From: an uncultured Opitutia bacterium
GTDB taxonomy: Bacteria > Verrucomicrobiota > Verrucomicrobiia > Opitutales > Opitutaceae
DNA: 64,000 nucleotides
Direction of reading: 5' to 3'
Assembly: GCA_903825285.1 (NCBI GenBank)
Contig: CAIJZY010000060.1
Location: 27,728-91,727, forward strand
Shown here: positions 29,538 through 38,112 of the stretch, piece after piece
Layout: each line of letters begins with the position of its first letter
Numbering within the stretch: position 1 is the first letter of the stretch
Notes under the pieces: generated by a model
Seen by the model: the letters and a program-made list of their open reading frames with translations, nothing else
Told to the model about the DNA's origin: nothing
Database searches by the model: none
Translations under genes and position numbers: made by a program

Positions 29538-30686
29538 ATGTCCGAGAACCCGCCAGGCCCGTTTTTCTCCGCCGCGCAGCGGCGCGCGCTGGGCGGCGCC
29601 CTGGTCCTCCTCGCGAGCACTGCCGCCCTGGCCACCGTCCTCGGCGCGTTCTGGCTCCTGGGCCAGCTCATCAGCTATTTCGCCGGCGTGCTCTGGCCGC
29701 TGGCCGTCGCGGCCGTGCTCGCCCTGATCCTGCGCCCGGTGGTTGCCGTGCTCGAGTCTCGGCTGCACCTCCACCGCACGTCCGCCGTGATCCTGCTCTA
29801 CGGCGTGTTCGTCCTTGCCGCGACGGGCGCACTCGTCCTCGTGGTGCCGCCCATCGCCGACCAGGTCCTCGATTTCATCAGCTACGCTCCGACGCTCTGG
29901 GACAACGGCCGCGGCTATGTCGAGCAGCACTACCCACAGTGGGTCGAACTGCTCCGCCGCCAGCTGGCCCATCCGCTCGTGCGCCAGGCCGTGGACCAGG
30001 TCGGGGGCGAGCTCCGGACCATGGCCACGCACGCGCTGCCCTCGATCCGCGCCGCCGGCGGCGGACTGCTGGGGCTGCTCGCCTTCGGCGCGCACCTCGC
30101 CATCGTGCCGGTCTACCTGTTCTTCTTCCTCCTCGCCCGCGGCAGCTCCGTCGAGCAGGTCCGGCCGCACCTGCCGTTCCTTAGGCCGGGCGTGCGCGAC
30201 GACGTGCTCTTCCTCCTCCGGGAATTCATCGGGATCGTCGAGTCCTTCTTCCGCGGCCAGCTGCTCATCGGGCTGATCATGGGCGTGCTGCTTGCCCTGG
30301 GCTTCACGCTGGTCGGACTCAAGTTCGGCCTGGTTCTCGGGCTCGTGGTTGGCGTGCTCAATGTCGTGCCCTACCTGGGCACGATCCTCGGCCTCGCCAC
30401 GACGCTGCCGCTGGCGCTGCTCCAGCCCGACGGCGGCTGGCGACTGGTCGCTCTGGTCCTGCTCGTGAAGGTCGTGGTGCAGGCAATCGAAGGCTGGCTG
30501 CTCACGCCGCGCATCATGGGGCACCAGACCGGGCTGCATCCCGTGACGATCATCGTGGCCGTCTTTTTCTGGGGCACCGCCTTCCAAGGCGTCCTCGGCA
30601 TGCTGCTCGCCATTCCGCTCACCGCCTTCTTTGTGACCGCCTGGCGGCTGCTGAAGCACAAGTACCTGGAGGGCGCGGAAGGTTGA
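29538..30686 (+). CDS. AI-2E/PerM family transporter
   Basis: Inner-membrane protein of 382 residues from ATG 29538; an in-frame TTG at 29520 is less likely. About eight helices are seen, with an amphipathic/soluble segment in the middle (VEQHYPQWVELLRRQL) and the family block GVLNVVPYLGTILGLA near residues 271-286. Members export autoinducer-2, act as Na/H antiporters or have no known cargo, so the substrate cannot be given. The last codons may contribute to a small inverted repeat with the following gap. Confidence 0.88.
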   Translation: MSENPPGPFFSAAQRRALGGALVLLASTAALATVLGAFWLLGQLISYFAGVLWPLAVAAVLALILRPVVAVLESRLHLHRTSAVILLYGVFVLAATGALVLVVPPIADQVLDFISYAPTLWDNGRGYVEQHYPQWVELLRRQLAHPLVRQAVDQVGGELRTMATHALPSIRAAGGGLLGLLAFGAHLAIVPVYLFFFLLARGSSVEQVRPHLPFLRPGVRDDVLFLLREFIGIVESFFRGQLLIGLIMGVLLALGFTLVGLKFGLVLGLVVGVLNVVPYLGTILGLATTLPLALLQPDGGWRLVALVLLVKVVVQAIEGWLLTPRIMGHQTGLHPVTIIVAVFFWGTAFQGVLGMLLAIPLTAFFVTAWRLLKHKYLEGAEG

Positions 30687-30741
30687 GGGCCCCGGCCGCG
30701 CGCCGAACCGCCTCTCCACCTTCCACGTTCGACCTTCAGCG
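30670..30741. repeat. possible word-repeat hairpin E (7-nt words)
   Basis: Right side 30717-30740 repeats TTCCACG-type words with a 7-nt step. The left side (30670-30690) overlaps the 3' end of the transporter gene, and the GC-rich loop contains GCGCGCCG as in hairpins A and B but reversed. Pairing is poorer than in the other elements. Confidence 0.4.
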
Positions 30742-31725
30742 ATGCCCTGGGACATTCATCACCGCAAGGGCCTCTGGCTGCCCCAGGTTGGCTGGTGGCT
30801 CGACGCGCAGGCGCGGGCCGAGCGCTCGTTCGTGTCCCACGCCCACAGCGACCACATCGCGCGTCACCGCGAGGTGCTCTGCACGGCCGCGACCGCCCGC
30901 CTGCTGCATGCGCGCCTGCCGGGCCGGCGCGCCGAGACGGTCCTGCCCTTCGGCCGCACGCACGCGCTCGAGTTCGGTGTCACGGCCACGCTGCAGCCCG
31001 CCGGCCACATCCTGGGCTCCAGCCAGATCCTGCTGGAGCACGAGGACCACGGCTCGCTGCTCTATACCGGCGACTTCAAGCTCCGCCCGGGCCTCGCCGC
31101 CGAGCCGTGCGCCACGCCCGCGGCGGACACGCTGATCATGGAAACGACCTTCGGCCTGCCGCGCTATGTCTTCCCGCCGGAGGCCGAGACCATCGCGCGC
31201 CTGATCGCGTTCTGCCAGCAGGCCGTTGCCGACGGTGCCACGCCGGTGCTCCTCTGCTACAGCCTCGGGAAAAGCCAGGAGGTCCTCCGCGCCCTCGCGC
31301 CCGCGGGCCTGCCCGTGATGCTGCATGCCGAGACACTGCGGCTCACGCGCATCTGCGAGCAGTTTGGCCTGGTCTTCCCGCCCTACCGAGAGTTCGACGC
31401 CGACACGGCCGCCGGCCACGTCGTGATCTGCCCGCCGTTCTCCACCGGTTTGCTCGCCCGCATCGCCTCGGCCCGCACGGCGGCGGTCACGGGCTGGGCG
31501 CTCGATGCCGGCGCCACCTACCGGCTGCGGACCGACGCCGCGTTCCCCCTCTCCGACCACGCCGGCTACGACGACCTCCTGACCTTCGTGGAGCGCGTCC
31601 GGCCCCGCCGGATCCTCACTCTGCACGGTTTTGCCAAGGAATTTGCGCAAACATTGCGGGAACTTGGATGGGACGCTCTTGCCATAGGGCAAGGCAACCA
31701 ACTTGAGTTTAAACTGTCCGGTTGA
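30742..31725 (+). CDS. MBL-fold exonuclease (SNM1/RNA-processing exonuclease type)
   Basis: 327-residue metallo-beta-lactamase nuclease with SHAHSDHIARH (about 32-42), GHILGSSQILLE, the Asp of TGDFKLRPG, a short beta-CASP-like part (METTFGLPRYVFP, LLCYSLGKSQE) and C-terminal LSDHAGYDDL and TLHGFAKEF. It resembles exonucleases that in other bacteria sit beside ATP-dependent DNA ligases; no ligase is here, so a DNA-repair or RNA-processing role is open. The DUF3108 gene begins 11 bp after its stop. Confidence 0.85.
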   Translation: MPWDIHHRKGLWLPQVGWWLDAQARAERSFVSHAHSDHIARHREVLCTAATARLLHARLPGRRAETVLPFGRTHALEFGVTATLQPAGHILGSSQILLEHEDHGSLLYTGDFKLRPGLAAEPCATPAADTLIMETTFGLPRYVFPPEAETIARLIAFCQQAVADGATPVLLCYSLGKSQEVLRALAPAGLPVMLHAETLRLTRICEQFGLVFPPYREFDADTAAGHVVICPPFSTGLLARIASARTAAVTGWALDAGATYRLRTDAAFPLSDHAGYDDLLTFVERVRPRRILTLHGFAKEFAQTLRELGWDALAIGQGNQLEFKLSG

Positions 31726-31736
31726 GTTCCAACTTC

Positions 31737-32513
31737 ATGCGTCGACTTTTCATCCTCCCACTCCTCCTGGCCTCACCCGCCCTGGCCAGCACGCCGCTGG
31801 CCCTTCATCCGGGGGAGGAACTCATCTACCGCGTCGCCTGGGGGGTGTTTGGCCATGCCGGCGAGATTCACATCACGGCCCGGTCCGAGACCAACGACGG
31901 GCAGCCGTGCACGCTGGTGGTGACCACGACGTCCACCCGCGGCGTGCTGCGCGGGCTCTACCAGTTCGATGCCCGGGCGGAGTCGGTGTTCAGCGACTCC
32001 ACCAACCGCATGCTCGTCCACACCGAGCGCAGCGCCTCGGGCAAGAAGCCCACCGACACGCTGATGACCTTCGACTACAAGGCCCGCACGGCCGAGTACC
32101 GCGACTTCATCCGGCCGGAGCGCAACCAGACCGTGCAGGTCCCGGGCGGCGATCCCATGGACCTGATCACCTGCCTCGTGCAGACGCGGGTCTGGAACCT
32201 GAAGCCCGGCGACCAGCGCGATGTCGTGGTGATGTTCGAGGAGGAGCCCTACGAGCTGACGTTTCATGCGCTGGGCTACGAGACGGTGGAAACCCCGATC
32301 GGCACGTTCAACGCGCTGGTGCTCGAGCCCCGGATGGAGCGCACCGCCGCCAAAGGCATGTTCAAGCGCGGCTCTAACGTGCGCGTCTGGATTTCCCAGG
32401 ACGAGCAGCACCTGCCCGTGAAATTCGAGGTCGAGTTCAAGTTCGGCGTCGGCGTCTCCACGCTCACCAGCTACACGGCGCCACCGGTCGCCCATGCGGA
32501 TTCTCGTCCTTAG
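31737..32513 (+). CDS. DUF3108 family periplasmic protein
   Basis: 258 residues from ATG 31737 with a short signal peptide (FILPLLLASPALA) followed by the family start LHPGEELIYRVAWGVFGHAG. Later blocks are FDYKARTAEYRDF and HLPVKFEVEFKFGVGVSTL. DUF3108 proteins are exported beta-rich proteins of unknown function, often near lipopolysaccharide or envelope genes, which fits the overlapping GT9 gene. An in-frame TTG at 31722 would overlap the upstream stop but spoils the signal peptide. Confidence 0.85.
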   Translation: MRRLFILPLLLASPALASTPLALHPGEELIYRVAWGVFGHAGEIHITARSETNDGQPCTLVVTTTSTRGVLRGLYQFDARAESVFSDSTNRMLVHTERSASGKKPTDTLMTFDYKARTAEYRDFIRPERNQTVQVPGGDPMDLITCLVQTRVWNLKPGDQRDVVVMFEEEPYELTFHALGYETVETPIGTFNALVLEPRMERTAAKGMFKRGSNVRVWISQDEQHLPVKFEVEFKFGVGVSTLTSYTAPPVAHADSRP

Positions 32514-33360
32514 GGGCGGCGCGCTGGGCGACTTCCTGGTCACGCTGCCCGCGCTCGCCCGGCTCCGCCAGCAGTGGCCGGAGGCCCGGCTGGAACTCGC
32601 CGGCAACGCCACCGCCGCCGCCTTGGCCGTGCGCCAGGGCCTGCTCGACGCGGCCCACTCGCAACACGAGGCCCGTTGGAGCGCCCTTTACGCCGACGCC
32701 CCGCTCCCGGCCGCCTTCGCCGAATGGCTGGCCGGCTTCGACCTCGTGGTGAATTTCTGGCCCGATCCCGACGGGCTGCTGGCGCGGCGATTCCCACTGC
32801 GGGCGGGCCAGACCTTTCTCACGGCTTCCGCCACGCCCGACACCGTTCCGGCCGCCGCCCATTTCTGCGCGCCGCTGGCCGCGCTGGGAGCGGCCAAGGG
32901 GAATTTTCACCACCCGCTTCGGACCTATACCCCGGTCAAACCTGCGCGCATCGCCCTGCACCCGGGCAGCGGCTCCCCGCGCAAGAACTGGCCGTTGGAC
33001 CGCTGGCTGGCACTGGCCCACTGGCTGGAGGCTGACATGGGACTGGACGTGTTTGTCATCACCGGTGAGGCCGAGCCCGCGGGCCTGCTGTCCGGCGTGG
33101 GCCGATCACTGCATGCCCGTCCGCTCGATGACGTGGCGGATCTCCTGGCTGGCTGCCGGCTCTTCATCGGCCACGACTCCGGCATCAGCCACCTCGCCGC
33201 GGCGGCCGGGGCACCCAGCGTCCTGCTCTTCGGGCCGACCGATCCTGCGATCTGGGCGCCACCGTCGCCGTCAGTCCGCGTGCTGCGACGCGGCGCCGAC
33301 CTCAGTGCCATTTCGCTGGATGACGTCTGCCTTGCGGTGCGGGGGGCACTGGCTGGCTAG
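32494..33360 (+). CDS. glycosyltransferase family 9 (heptosyltransferase-like)
   Basis: 288-residue cytoplasmic-face enzyme predicted to add heptose or another sugar to the lipopolysaccharide core. The N-terminal Rossmann start is MRILVLRGGALGDFLVTLPA. The donor-site motifs are HPGSGSPRKNWPLDRW and GHDSGISHLAAAAGAPSVLL with FGPTDPAIW. It is slightly shorter than WaaC/WaaF. It overlaps the DUF3108 gene by 20 bp, pointing to coupled translation. The acceptor sugar is unknown. Confidence 0.9.
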   Translation: MRILVLRGGALGDFLVTLPALARLRQQWPEARLELAGNATAAALAVRQGLLDAAHSQHEARWSALYADAPLPAAFAEWLAGFDLVVNFWPDPDGLLARRFPLRAGQTFLTASATPDTVPAAAHFCAPLAALGAAKGNFHHPLRTYTPVKPARIALHPGSGSPRKNWPLDRWLALAHWLEADMGLDVFVITGEAEPAGLLSGVGRSLHARPLDDVADLLAGCRLFIGHDSGISHLAAAAGAPSVLLFGPTDPAIWAPPSPSVRVLRRGADLSAISLDDVCLAVRGALAG

Positions 33361-33383
33361 GGATCTCGAAGCAGACCGGAATT

Positions 33384-33474
33384 GATGTGGGAATCAGGAA
33401 ATCAGGGAGCGTGCGCCCTGTGCCAGTGCTCACCAATTCCCGGATTTCATCCCTGATTTCCTGAGTCCCACATC
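33384..33474. repeat. word-repeat hairpin D, nearly perfect 25-bp arms
   Basis: Arms 33384-33408 and 33450-33474 are inverted copies with a single mismatch in 25. They are built on AATCAGG words (7-8 nt step). The loop is 41 nt. The element exactly fills the 115-bp gap between the convergent GT9 and 3-methyladenine glycosylase genes. It has no T-tract, so it is not a normal intrinsic terminator. Confidence 0.9.
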
Positions 33475-33475
33475 C

Positions 33476-34015
33476 TCAGCATCCGTGCATCAGGAAGCGA
33501 TAATGCTTCTTCGACCAGACCGGCCCGGCATAACCAACACCGATGCGCGGCGAGGTCTTCACGCGCGGATGCGGCGCCCCGGTGGGCGGCGCCTCGACCC
33601 ACACACCCGTCGCCCGGGAGAGCCTTCGGCCGTTGATCCTGCCGGTGATGCCGAGCGCCTTGGTCAGCTTCGCGGGGCCGTCATGATCCGCGGTGCCGTC
33701 GAGCGCGCGAACACCGCGGATGAGCACCGCGGCCGGGTAGCCGGCGGGGCCCGTCACGAAGTTGAGCATCCAGTGCATCCCGTAGATGAAGTACACGTAG
33801 ATGTGGCCTGCCTGGCGGAACATGATCTCGTTCCGCGGCGTTTGTCCACGCGCGGCATGGGAGGCCAGGTCCTCGAAGCCATCGTAGGCCTCGGTCTCGG
33901 TGATCAGGTAGCGGCGGATCCGGCCTTTGCGTCGGACCGCCAGCTGGCAGCCCACCAATTCCCGGGCGACCCGCAGCGTGGGCCGGTTGAAAAAGGAGGC
34001 GGGCAGTGGTTTCAT
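33476..34015 (-). CDS. DNA-3-methyladenine glycosylase, AAG/MPG type
   Basis: Base-excision repair enzyme that removes alkylated purines. The 179-residue protein has the family blocks NRPTLRVARELVGCQLA, the catalytic Glu in ITETEAYDGFEDLASHA, RNEIMFRQAGHIYVYFIYG and HWMLNFVTG, ending at HYRFLMHG. It is shorter than the human enzyme but normal for bacteria. It is divergent from the MFS gene with a 164-bp gap. Confidence 0.94.
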   Translation of the reverse strand: MKPLPASFFNRPTLRVARELVGCQLAVRRKGRIRRYLITETEAYDGFEDLASHAARGQTPRNEIMFRQAGHIYVYFIYGMHWMLNFVTGPAGYPAAVLIRGVRALDGTADHDGPAKLTKALGITGRINGRRLSRATGVWVEAPPTGAPHPRVKTSPRIGVGYAGPVWSKKHYRFLMHGC

Positions 34016-34110
34016 GCGAGGGCGACGGATGTCACCGACTTGTCACCCGAGGATGGTCGAAAACTCGCCCAGCCGGTTGAACATTCTCCCCGGTTCGGTG
34101 ATGTGTCGCG

Positions 34111-34146
34111 GGGCATGACTCGATTGTCGTGATTTCGGGCATGACT
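34111..34146. repeat. two direct GGGCATGACT repeats in a divergent promoter region
   Basis: Ten-base direct repeats at 34111-34120 and 34137-34146, 26 bp apart, inside the 164-bp gap between the glycosylase gene (minus) and the MFS gene (plus). They could be paired operator half-sites, but two copies can arise by chance in such sequence. Nothing else recognisable is in the gap. Confidence 0.3.
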
Positions 34147-34179
34147 TTGCCGACCCACGCTGTTTTAGCCTGAAACCTA

Positions 34180-35601
34180 GTGCACGCAAATCCCGTCCAG
34201 GGCAAAAAGGACACGCCGCTCCGCCGGAACCTCCGCTTCAGCACCATCGACGGTGTCTGCGCGATGTCCCTGGTGGCGCTCAGCCAGCCGGGCAACTTCG
34301 TCCTCGCCGCGCTGCTGACCACCACGTTCGCGTTTTCCACCAGCACCTACGGCATCATCACGTCGCTGCCGTTCTGGTTCAATTTTCTCCAGGTGCTCCT
34401 GACGCCGCTGCTGGCCCAGCGGCTGCACGCGCGCTCCATGACGATCCTCAGCGCGTGGCTGCACACCGTCGGATGGATCGCGCTGCTGGTCGCCCTGCCC
34501 TTCCTGCCGCGCAGCGAGCACCCGCACACCATCGCGGTCTTCGTCATCACGTTCTCGATCATCTCCCTCTCGGCCGCGATCAACGGCGTCGCATGGAACG
34601 CGTGGATGCAGGAGTGCGTGCCGGTGCGGCTGCGCGGCAAGTATTTCGGCTTCCGCAACCGCCTCCTCTATCTCTCCCAGGTTTGCTTCATGCTCGCCGT
34701 CTCCGGCCTGCTCGCGTGGCTCGACGGCGCGCTGCTCGCCTACCAGTTGCTCTTCGGCGGTGCGATCGTGCTGCGGATCTGCTCGGTGCTCTCGCAGCAC
34801 CAGATGCACTCCACCTCCGGCGCCCACCAGCCCGCGCCCGAGCCACCCTGGCAGGAGCAGGTCCGCACCGTGTGGCGCGATTCCAACCTCGTCCGCTTCA
34901 TCCTCTTTGCGTCCGTCATGGGCTTCACCGTCAACGTCGTCGGTCCGTTCACCCCGGTGTTCATGTTCGAGCAGCTGAAGCTGACCGCCGCGCACACCAA
35001 CCTGCTCCTCCTGCTCGGCGTGCTCGGCGCCGCCATCTCGTTCCCGGCGTGGGGCCGGCTGCTCGACCGCTTCGGCAACGTGCCCGTCATGATCGTGTCC
35101 GTGCTGCTCTGGCAGCTTTCGAGCTTCTTCCAGTGCTTTGCCGTGCCGACCAACCACTGGATCTTCTACCTGATCATGCCCGCCGGCGGACTGCTGAGCG
35201 CCGGCTACGGCATCGGGCTGTTCAGCCTGCTGCTCAAGCTGACGCCGGCCCAGGCCCGCACCATGGGGATGGCGCTCTTCGTCTCCGTCTCCTCGCTCAC
35301 CGCCGCGCTCGGGCCGATCACCGGCGGCTTCCTGCTCAACGCCGCCAAGGCGCACGGCATTCCGCTGATGGACGCCTACCACGTCGCCTTTGTTGTCAGC
35401 TCACTGCTCGTCGCCGCCACCTGCTTCCTGCTCCGCCGCGTCCACGAGCCGAACTCGGCCGACGTCACCGAGGTCATGGGCGCCATGCGCAGCGTGCGCA
35501 CCGTCGCCTCGCTCTTCGGCCTCACCTTCCTCGTCAACCAGGTCTTCTTCCGCATCGGCACCGGCCGCTTCTCGACCCGCCTGCGGAACACGCTGCGCTG
35601 A
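34180..35601 (+). CDS. major facilitator superfamily transporter
   Basis: 473-residue inner-membrane transporter with about 12 helices. GTG 34180 is the first start; the short N-terminus is basic (QGKKDTPLRRNLRF), then helix 1 follows. The MFS loop 2-3 motif is degenerate (LLAQRLHARSMTIL), while the second-half counterpart is clearer (FPAWGRLLDRFGNVPVM). Substrate is unknown. It is followed after 63 bp by the PfkB kinase gene on the same strand, which is compatible with sugar uptake but does not prove it. Confidence 0.88.
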   Translation: MHANPVQGKKDTPLRRNLRFSTIDGVCAMSLVALSQPGNFVLAALLTTTFAFSTSTYGIITSLPFWFNFLQVLLTPLLAQRLHARSMTILSAWLHTVGWIALLVALPFLPRSEHPHTIAVFVITFSIISLSAAINGVAWNAWMQECVPVRLRGKYFGFRNRLLYLSQVCFMLAVSGLLAWLDGALLAYQLLFGGAIVLRICSVLSQHQMHSTSGAHQPAPEPPWQEQVRTVWRDSNLVRFILFASVMGFTVNVVGPFTPVFMFEQLKLTAAHTNLLLLLGVLGAAISFPAWGRLLDRFGNVPVMIVSVLLWQLSSFFQCFAVPTNHWIFYLIMPAGGLLSAGYGIGLFSLLLKLTPAQARTMGMALFVSVSSLTAALGPITGGFLLNAAKAHGIPLMDAYHVAFVVSSLLVAATCFLLRRVHEPNSADVTEVMGAMRSVRTVASLFGLTFLVNQVFFRIGTGRFSTRLRNTLR

Positions 35602-35664
35602 CGCCCGCGGCGTCTGGCCGCTTGCCCCCGGGCACCGGGGCTGTTGACTCCACCCGGCCCGACC

Positions 35665-36570
35665 ATGAGCGCCTCTCCGCCCATCCTCACGCTGACCGGC
35701 AATCTGCTCTGCGAGCGCACCCAGGACTTCGCCGCCTGGGCGCCCGGCCGCACCCAGCGCGCGCAGCGCGAGTCGTTCCAGGTCGGCGGCAAGGGGATCA
35801 ACGTCTCCAAGATGCTCCACCGCCTGGGCGCCCCGACCACCGCGCTCTGCTTCCTCGGGGGCGCCACCGGCGCGGAGGCCGCGGCCTGGCTCCAGGCCCA
35901 GCCCTTCCGCCACCACGGCTTTGCCACCCGCACCGCCTCCCGCGCCGGCCTCGTGGTCCGCGGCGGCGGCCAGCCCGAGACCACCTTCCTCGGCCCCGAT
36001 GCCGCGCCCGACGCCGCGGCCGTTGCCGCCTGCGCCGCGCATCTCGACGCCCAGCCGGCCGGGACCATTCTCGCGATCTGCGGCAGTCTCCCGGGCTGGG
36101 CCACGCCCGCGTTCGAGCCGCTGCGCGCCGCGCTGGTCCGCTGGCAGCAGCGCGGCGTCCTCGCCGCCGACACCTACGGCCCGCCGCTGGCCTGGTTCGC
36201 CGCCCAGCCGCTGGCCCTCGTCAAGATCAACGCCACCGAGCTCCGCACGCTGTTTCCCGACGAATCCACGAGCGCCGCCCCCGAGTCGCTGGTGCGCGCC
36301 GCCGCCCGCCGCTGGCCGGCGCAGCGCTGGATTGTCACGGACGGCGGCGGTCCGGTGTGGTTCGCCGAGACCCGCGGCGAGCCCGCGTCGCTCCGGCCTC
36401 CCGCCGTGACAGAGGTGTCGGCCACGGGCTCCGGCGATGTCCTGTTCGCCTGCCTGCTCGAGGCGCTCTTCCGCCACGGCACGCCGCTGGCGACGGCCGT
36501 GGCGCAAGCGTTGCCATACGCGGCCGCCAACGCGGCCCATGCCGGCATCGCGGAGTTTCCGTTTCCGTAA
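35665..36570 (+). CDS. PfkB-family carbohydrate kinase (1-phosphofructokinase/tagatose-6-P kinase-like)
   Basis: ATP-dependent sugar kinase of 301 residues from ATG 35665 (TTG 35644 is an alternative). The N-terminal substrate motif GGKGINVSKMLHRLG and the C-terminal ATP/anion-hole motif ATGSGDVLFACLLEAL (catalytic Asp) are both intact. GGKG-N style N-termini are typical of phosphofructokinase/FruK members rather than ribokinases, but the substrate is not certain. No PTS genes lie nearby. Confidence 0.85.
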   Translation: MSASPPILTLTGNLLCERTQDFAAWAPGRTQRAQRESFQVGGKGINVSKMLHRLGAPTTALCFLGGATGAEAAAWLQAQPFRHHGFATRTASRAGLVVRGGGQPETTFLGPDAAPDAAAVAACAAHLDAQPAGTILAICGSLPGWATPAFEPLRAALVRWQQRGVLAADTYGPPLAWFAAQPLALVKINATELRTLFPDESTSAAPESLVRAAARRWPAQRWIVTDGGGPVWFAETRGEPASLRPPAVTEVSATGSGDVLFACLLEALFRHGTPLATAVAQALPYAAANAAHAGIAEFPFP

Positions 36571-36658
36571 GCGAGCTTGCCGCCCCGCGGTGCGGAGATA
36601 TTTTCACTCCAGCGGCCGAACCTAACCGCCCCGCGGCGGTCCATGACCGCGTCCAACC

Positions 36659-37321
36659 ATGAACCGCAAGCTTCTCGCCACGCTCCTCACCCTCGTCATC
36701 GCCGGCGGCCTATACTACGGCTATCACACCTACAAGGTCTCCGCCGACCGCGAGCTGGCCGAGCGCCGCGCCGCCGCCCAGCGCGCACTGATCAAGCAGC
36801 ACGAGGAGGAGCTCGCCCGCCGCACCGCCGCCATCCAGGAGGCCAGGCGCATGGCCGAGGCCCGGGCAAAGGAGGAGCTCGCGCTGCAGGAACGCCTGCG
36901 CGAGGAGCAGGCCGCCGCCGATGCCGCCCTCGCCGCCGCCCAGGCCGACCTGGCCCGTCTCGCCGCCGAGTCCGAACGGCTGCTGGCCGCCAAGAATGCC
37001 GCCTCCGCCGACGCCACCCGCCTCGCCGCCGAGCGCGCCAAGGCCGCCGCCGCGGTCGAGGCCGCGCGCCTCGCCGCCCAGCAGAAGCTTCGTGAGCTGG
37101 AAGAGCACCGGGCCCAGGCCGACCGCGACACCGCCCGGCTGGCCGCCCTGCTCCGCCAGCAGGAACTCGAGGCCGAGGCCCAGCGCCTGGCCCTCGAGCG
37201 GGAGCGCCGCGACTATGAGGTCGGCGGCTACCTTGTCCGCGACTTCGACTCCCTGTATATTCTCAAGGATCCGAAGCCCACGCCCCCCTCGGATCCGGTC
37301 AAAACGGAGCCGCCAAAATAG
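36659..37321 (+). CDS. membrane-anchored coiled-coil protein, unknown function
   Basis: Not recognised. The 220 residues have one N-terminal membrane helix ([18 protein letters not shown], 5-22), then an Ala/Glu/Arg-rich coiled coil of roughly 165 residues (heptad-rich, for example [15 protein letters not shown]). A short conserved-looking tail follows, [20 protein letters not shown]. It is probably a periplasmic or cytoplasmic rod attached to the inner membrane. It stands between the kinase gene and rplU with about 90 bp on each side, so no operon is clear. Confidence 0.75.
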   Translation: MNRKLLATLLTLVIAGGLYYGYHTYKVSADRELAERRAAAQRALIKQHEEELARRTAAIQEARRMAEARAKEELALQERLREEQAAADAALAAAQADLARLAAESERLLAAKNAASADATRLAAERAKAAAAVEAARLAAQQKLRELEEHRAQADRDTARLAALLRQQELEAEAQRLALERERRDYEVGGYLVRDFDSLYILKDPKPTPPSDPVKTEPPK

Positions 37322-37387
37322 GCCTCCGGCCAAAAACGGCCGTTTTCCCGCCCGCGGCGGCAAATTAATTCTTGCGTTACCGGTGGC

Positions 37388-37410
37388 TAAACCGCTTTAT
37401 CCGCGGTTTA
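37388..37410 (+). promoter_or_regulatory. leader hairpin before rplU
   Basis: A perfect 8-bp stem, TAAACCGC (37388-37395) with GCGGTTTA (37403-37410), closes a TTTATCC loop and ends 5 nt before the rplU ATG. There is no Shine-Dalgarno sequence, so the hairpin covers the ribosome-entry zone. It could be a ribosomal-protein autoregulatory leader. A 14-bp palindrome AAAACGGCCGTTTT lies further up at 37333-37346. Confidence 0.4.
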
Positions 37411-37415
37411 TTTTT

Positions 37416-37730
37416 ATGAAAGCCACTATCAAGACCCAAGGACAGCAGTTCACTGTCACCGAGGGCGACATTCTGATCGTCAACCGCTATCCGAACACGG
37501 AAGCCGGTGCCATCGTGGAGATTAAGGACGTTCTCGCCGCCGGCGAGGGCGAGTCCTTCAAGGTGGGCAAGCCCACCCTCGCGGGCGCCTCGGTCTCGGC
37601 CAAGATTCTGGAGAACAAGCGTGGCGACAAGGTCATCATTTTTAAGAAGAAAAAGCGCAAGGGCATGGAGCGGAAGCGCGGCCATCGCCAGGAGCTTTCC
37701 GTGATCAAGATCGAATCCATCAAAGCTTAA
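37416..37730 (+). CDS. rplU: 50S ribosomal protein L21
   Basis: Large-subunit protein that binds 23S rRNA near L20. ATG 37416 gives 104 residues starting [18 protein letters not shown]; the frame is open further upstream, but the family start is clear. Conserved blocks [28 protein letters not shown] and [16 protein letters not shown] are present. rpmA follows after 14 bp in the usual rplU-rpmA pair. Confidence 0.97.
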   Translation: MKATIKTQGQQFTVTEGDILIVNRYPNTEAGAIVEIKDVLAAGEGESFKVGKPTLAGASVSAKILENKRGDKVIIFKKKKRKGMERKRGHRQELSVIKIESIKA

Positions 37731-37744
37731 CTCGCACACTCGTC

Positions 37745-37990
37745 ATGGCGCATAAAAAAGGTCAGGGCACATCCAGCAACGGTCGCGACAGTCGCTCAAA
37801 GCGTCTTGGCGTGAAGGTCTTTGGCGGCCAGGCGGTCCTCGCCGGCACCATCATCATCCGCCAGCGCGGCAGCAAGCTGCACGCCGGCCGCAATGTCGGC
37901 ACCGGCCGCGATTGGACGCTCTTCGCGCTCAAGGACGGCACCGTCAAGTACGACAAGGCACACCGCAAGGTGGCCGTCGTCGCCTCCTGA
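37745..37990 (+). CDS. rpmA: 50S ribosomal protein L27
   Basis: 81-residue ribosomal protein whose N-terminus reaches the peptidyl-transferase centre. It begins [20 protein letters not shown]; the Ala-His-Lys-Lys-Gly start means no N-terminal cleavage extension as in Firmicutes. [18 protein letters not shown] and [19 protein letters not shown] complete the family pattern. Co-transcribed with rplU and ended by the terminator at 38014. obgE is not adjacent. Confidence 0.97.
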   Translation: MAHKKGQGTSSNGRDSRSKRLGVKVFGGQAVLAGTIIIRQRGSKLHAGRNVGTGRDWTLFALKDGTVKYDKAHRKVAVVAS

Positions 37991-38013
37991 CGCCGAGTCC
38001 ATTTTTAGCTTTC

Positions 38014-38043
38014 AAACGCAGCCCAAACCGGGCTGCGTTTTTT
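38014..38043 (+). terminator. rho-independent terminator of rplU-rpmA
   Basis: AAACGCAGCCC (38014-38024) pairs with GGGCTGCGTTT (38030-38040) around AAACC, and the T-run continues to 38043. The stem is 11 bp and GC-rich at the loop side, with A/T flanks that would work in both directions. Confidence 0.93.
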
Positions 38044-38094
38044 GTTGGCCGAAAATCGGCCAACCACCCTCCGAAGCCAACGGCGAAGGAGGGT
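38044..38094. repeat. two further hairpins behind the rpmA terminator
   Basis: GTTGGCCGA-AAA-TCGGCCAAC (38044-38064) is a perfect 9-bp stem. ACCCTCC (38066-38072) with GGAGGGT (38088-38094) forms another stem with an inner GCC/GGC pair. With the terminator, three hairpins lie in a row within 81 bp, ending 18 bp before the next gene. Confidence 0.7.
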
Positions 38095-38112
38095 CAGCAT
38101 CCCCTCCCTCCC

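Noticed and set aside
34111..34146. Two GGGCATGACT repeats as a defined operator
   Set aside because: They are kept only as a weak feature: two short copies in one gap are not enough to claim regulation.
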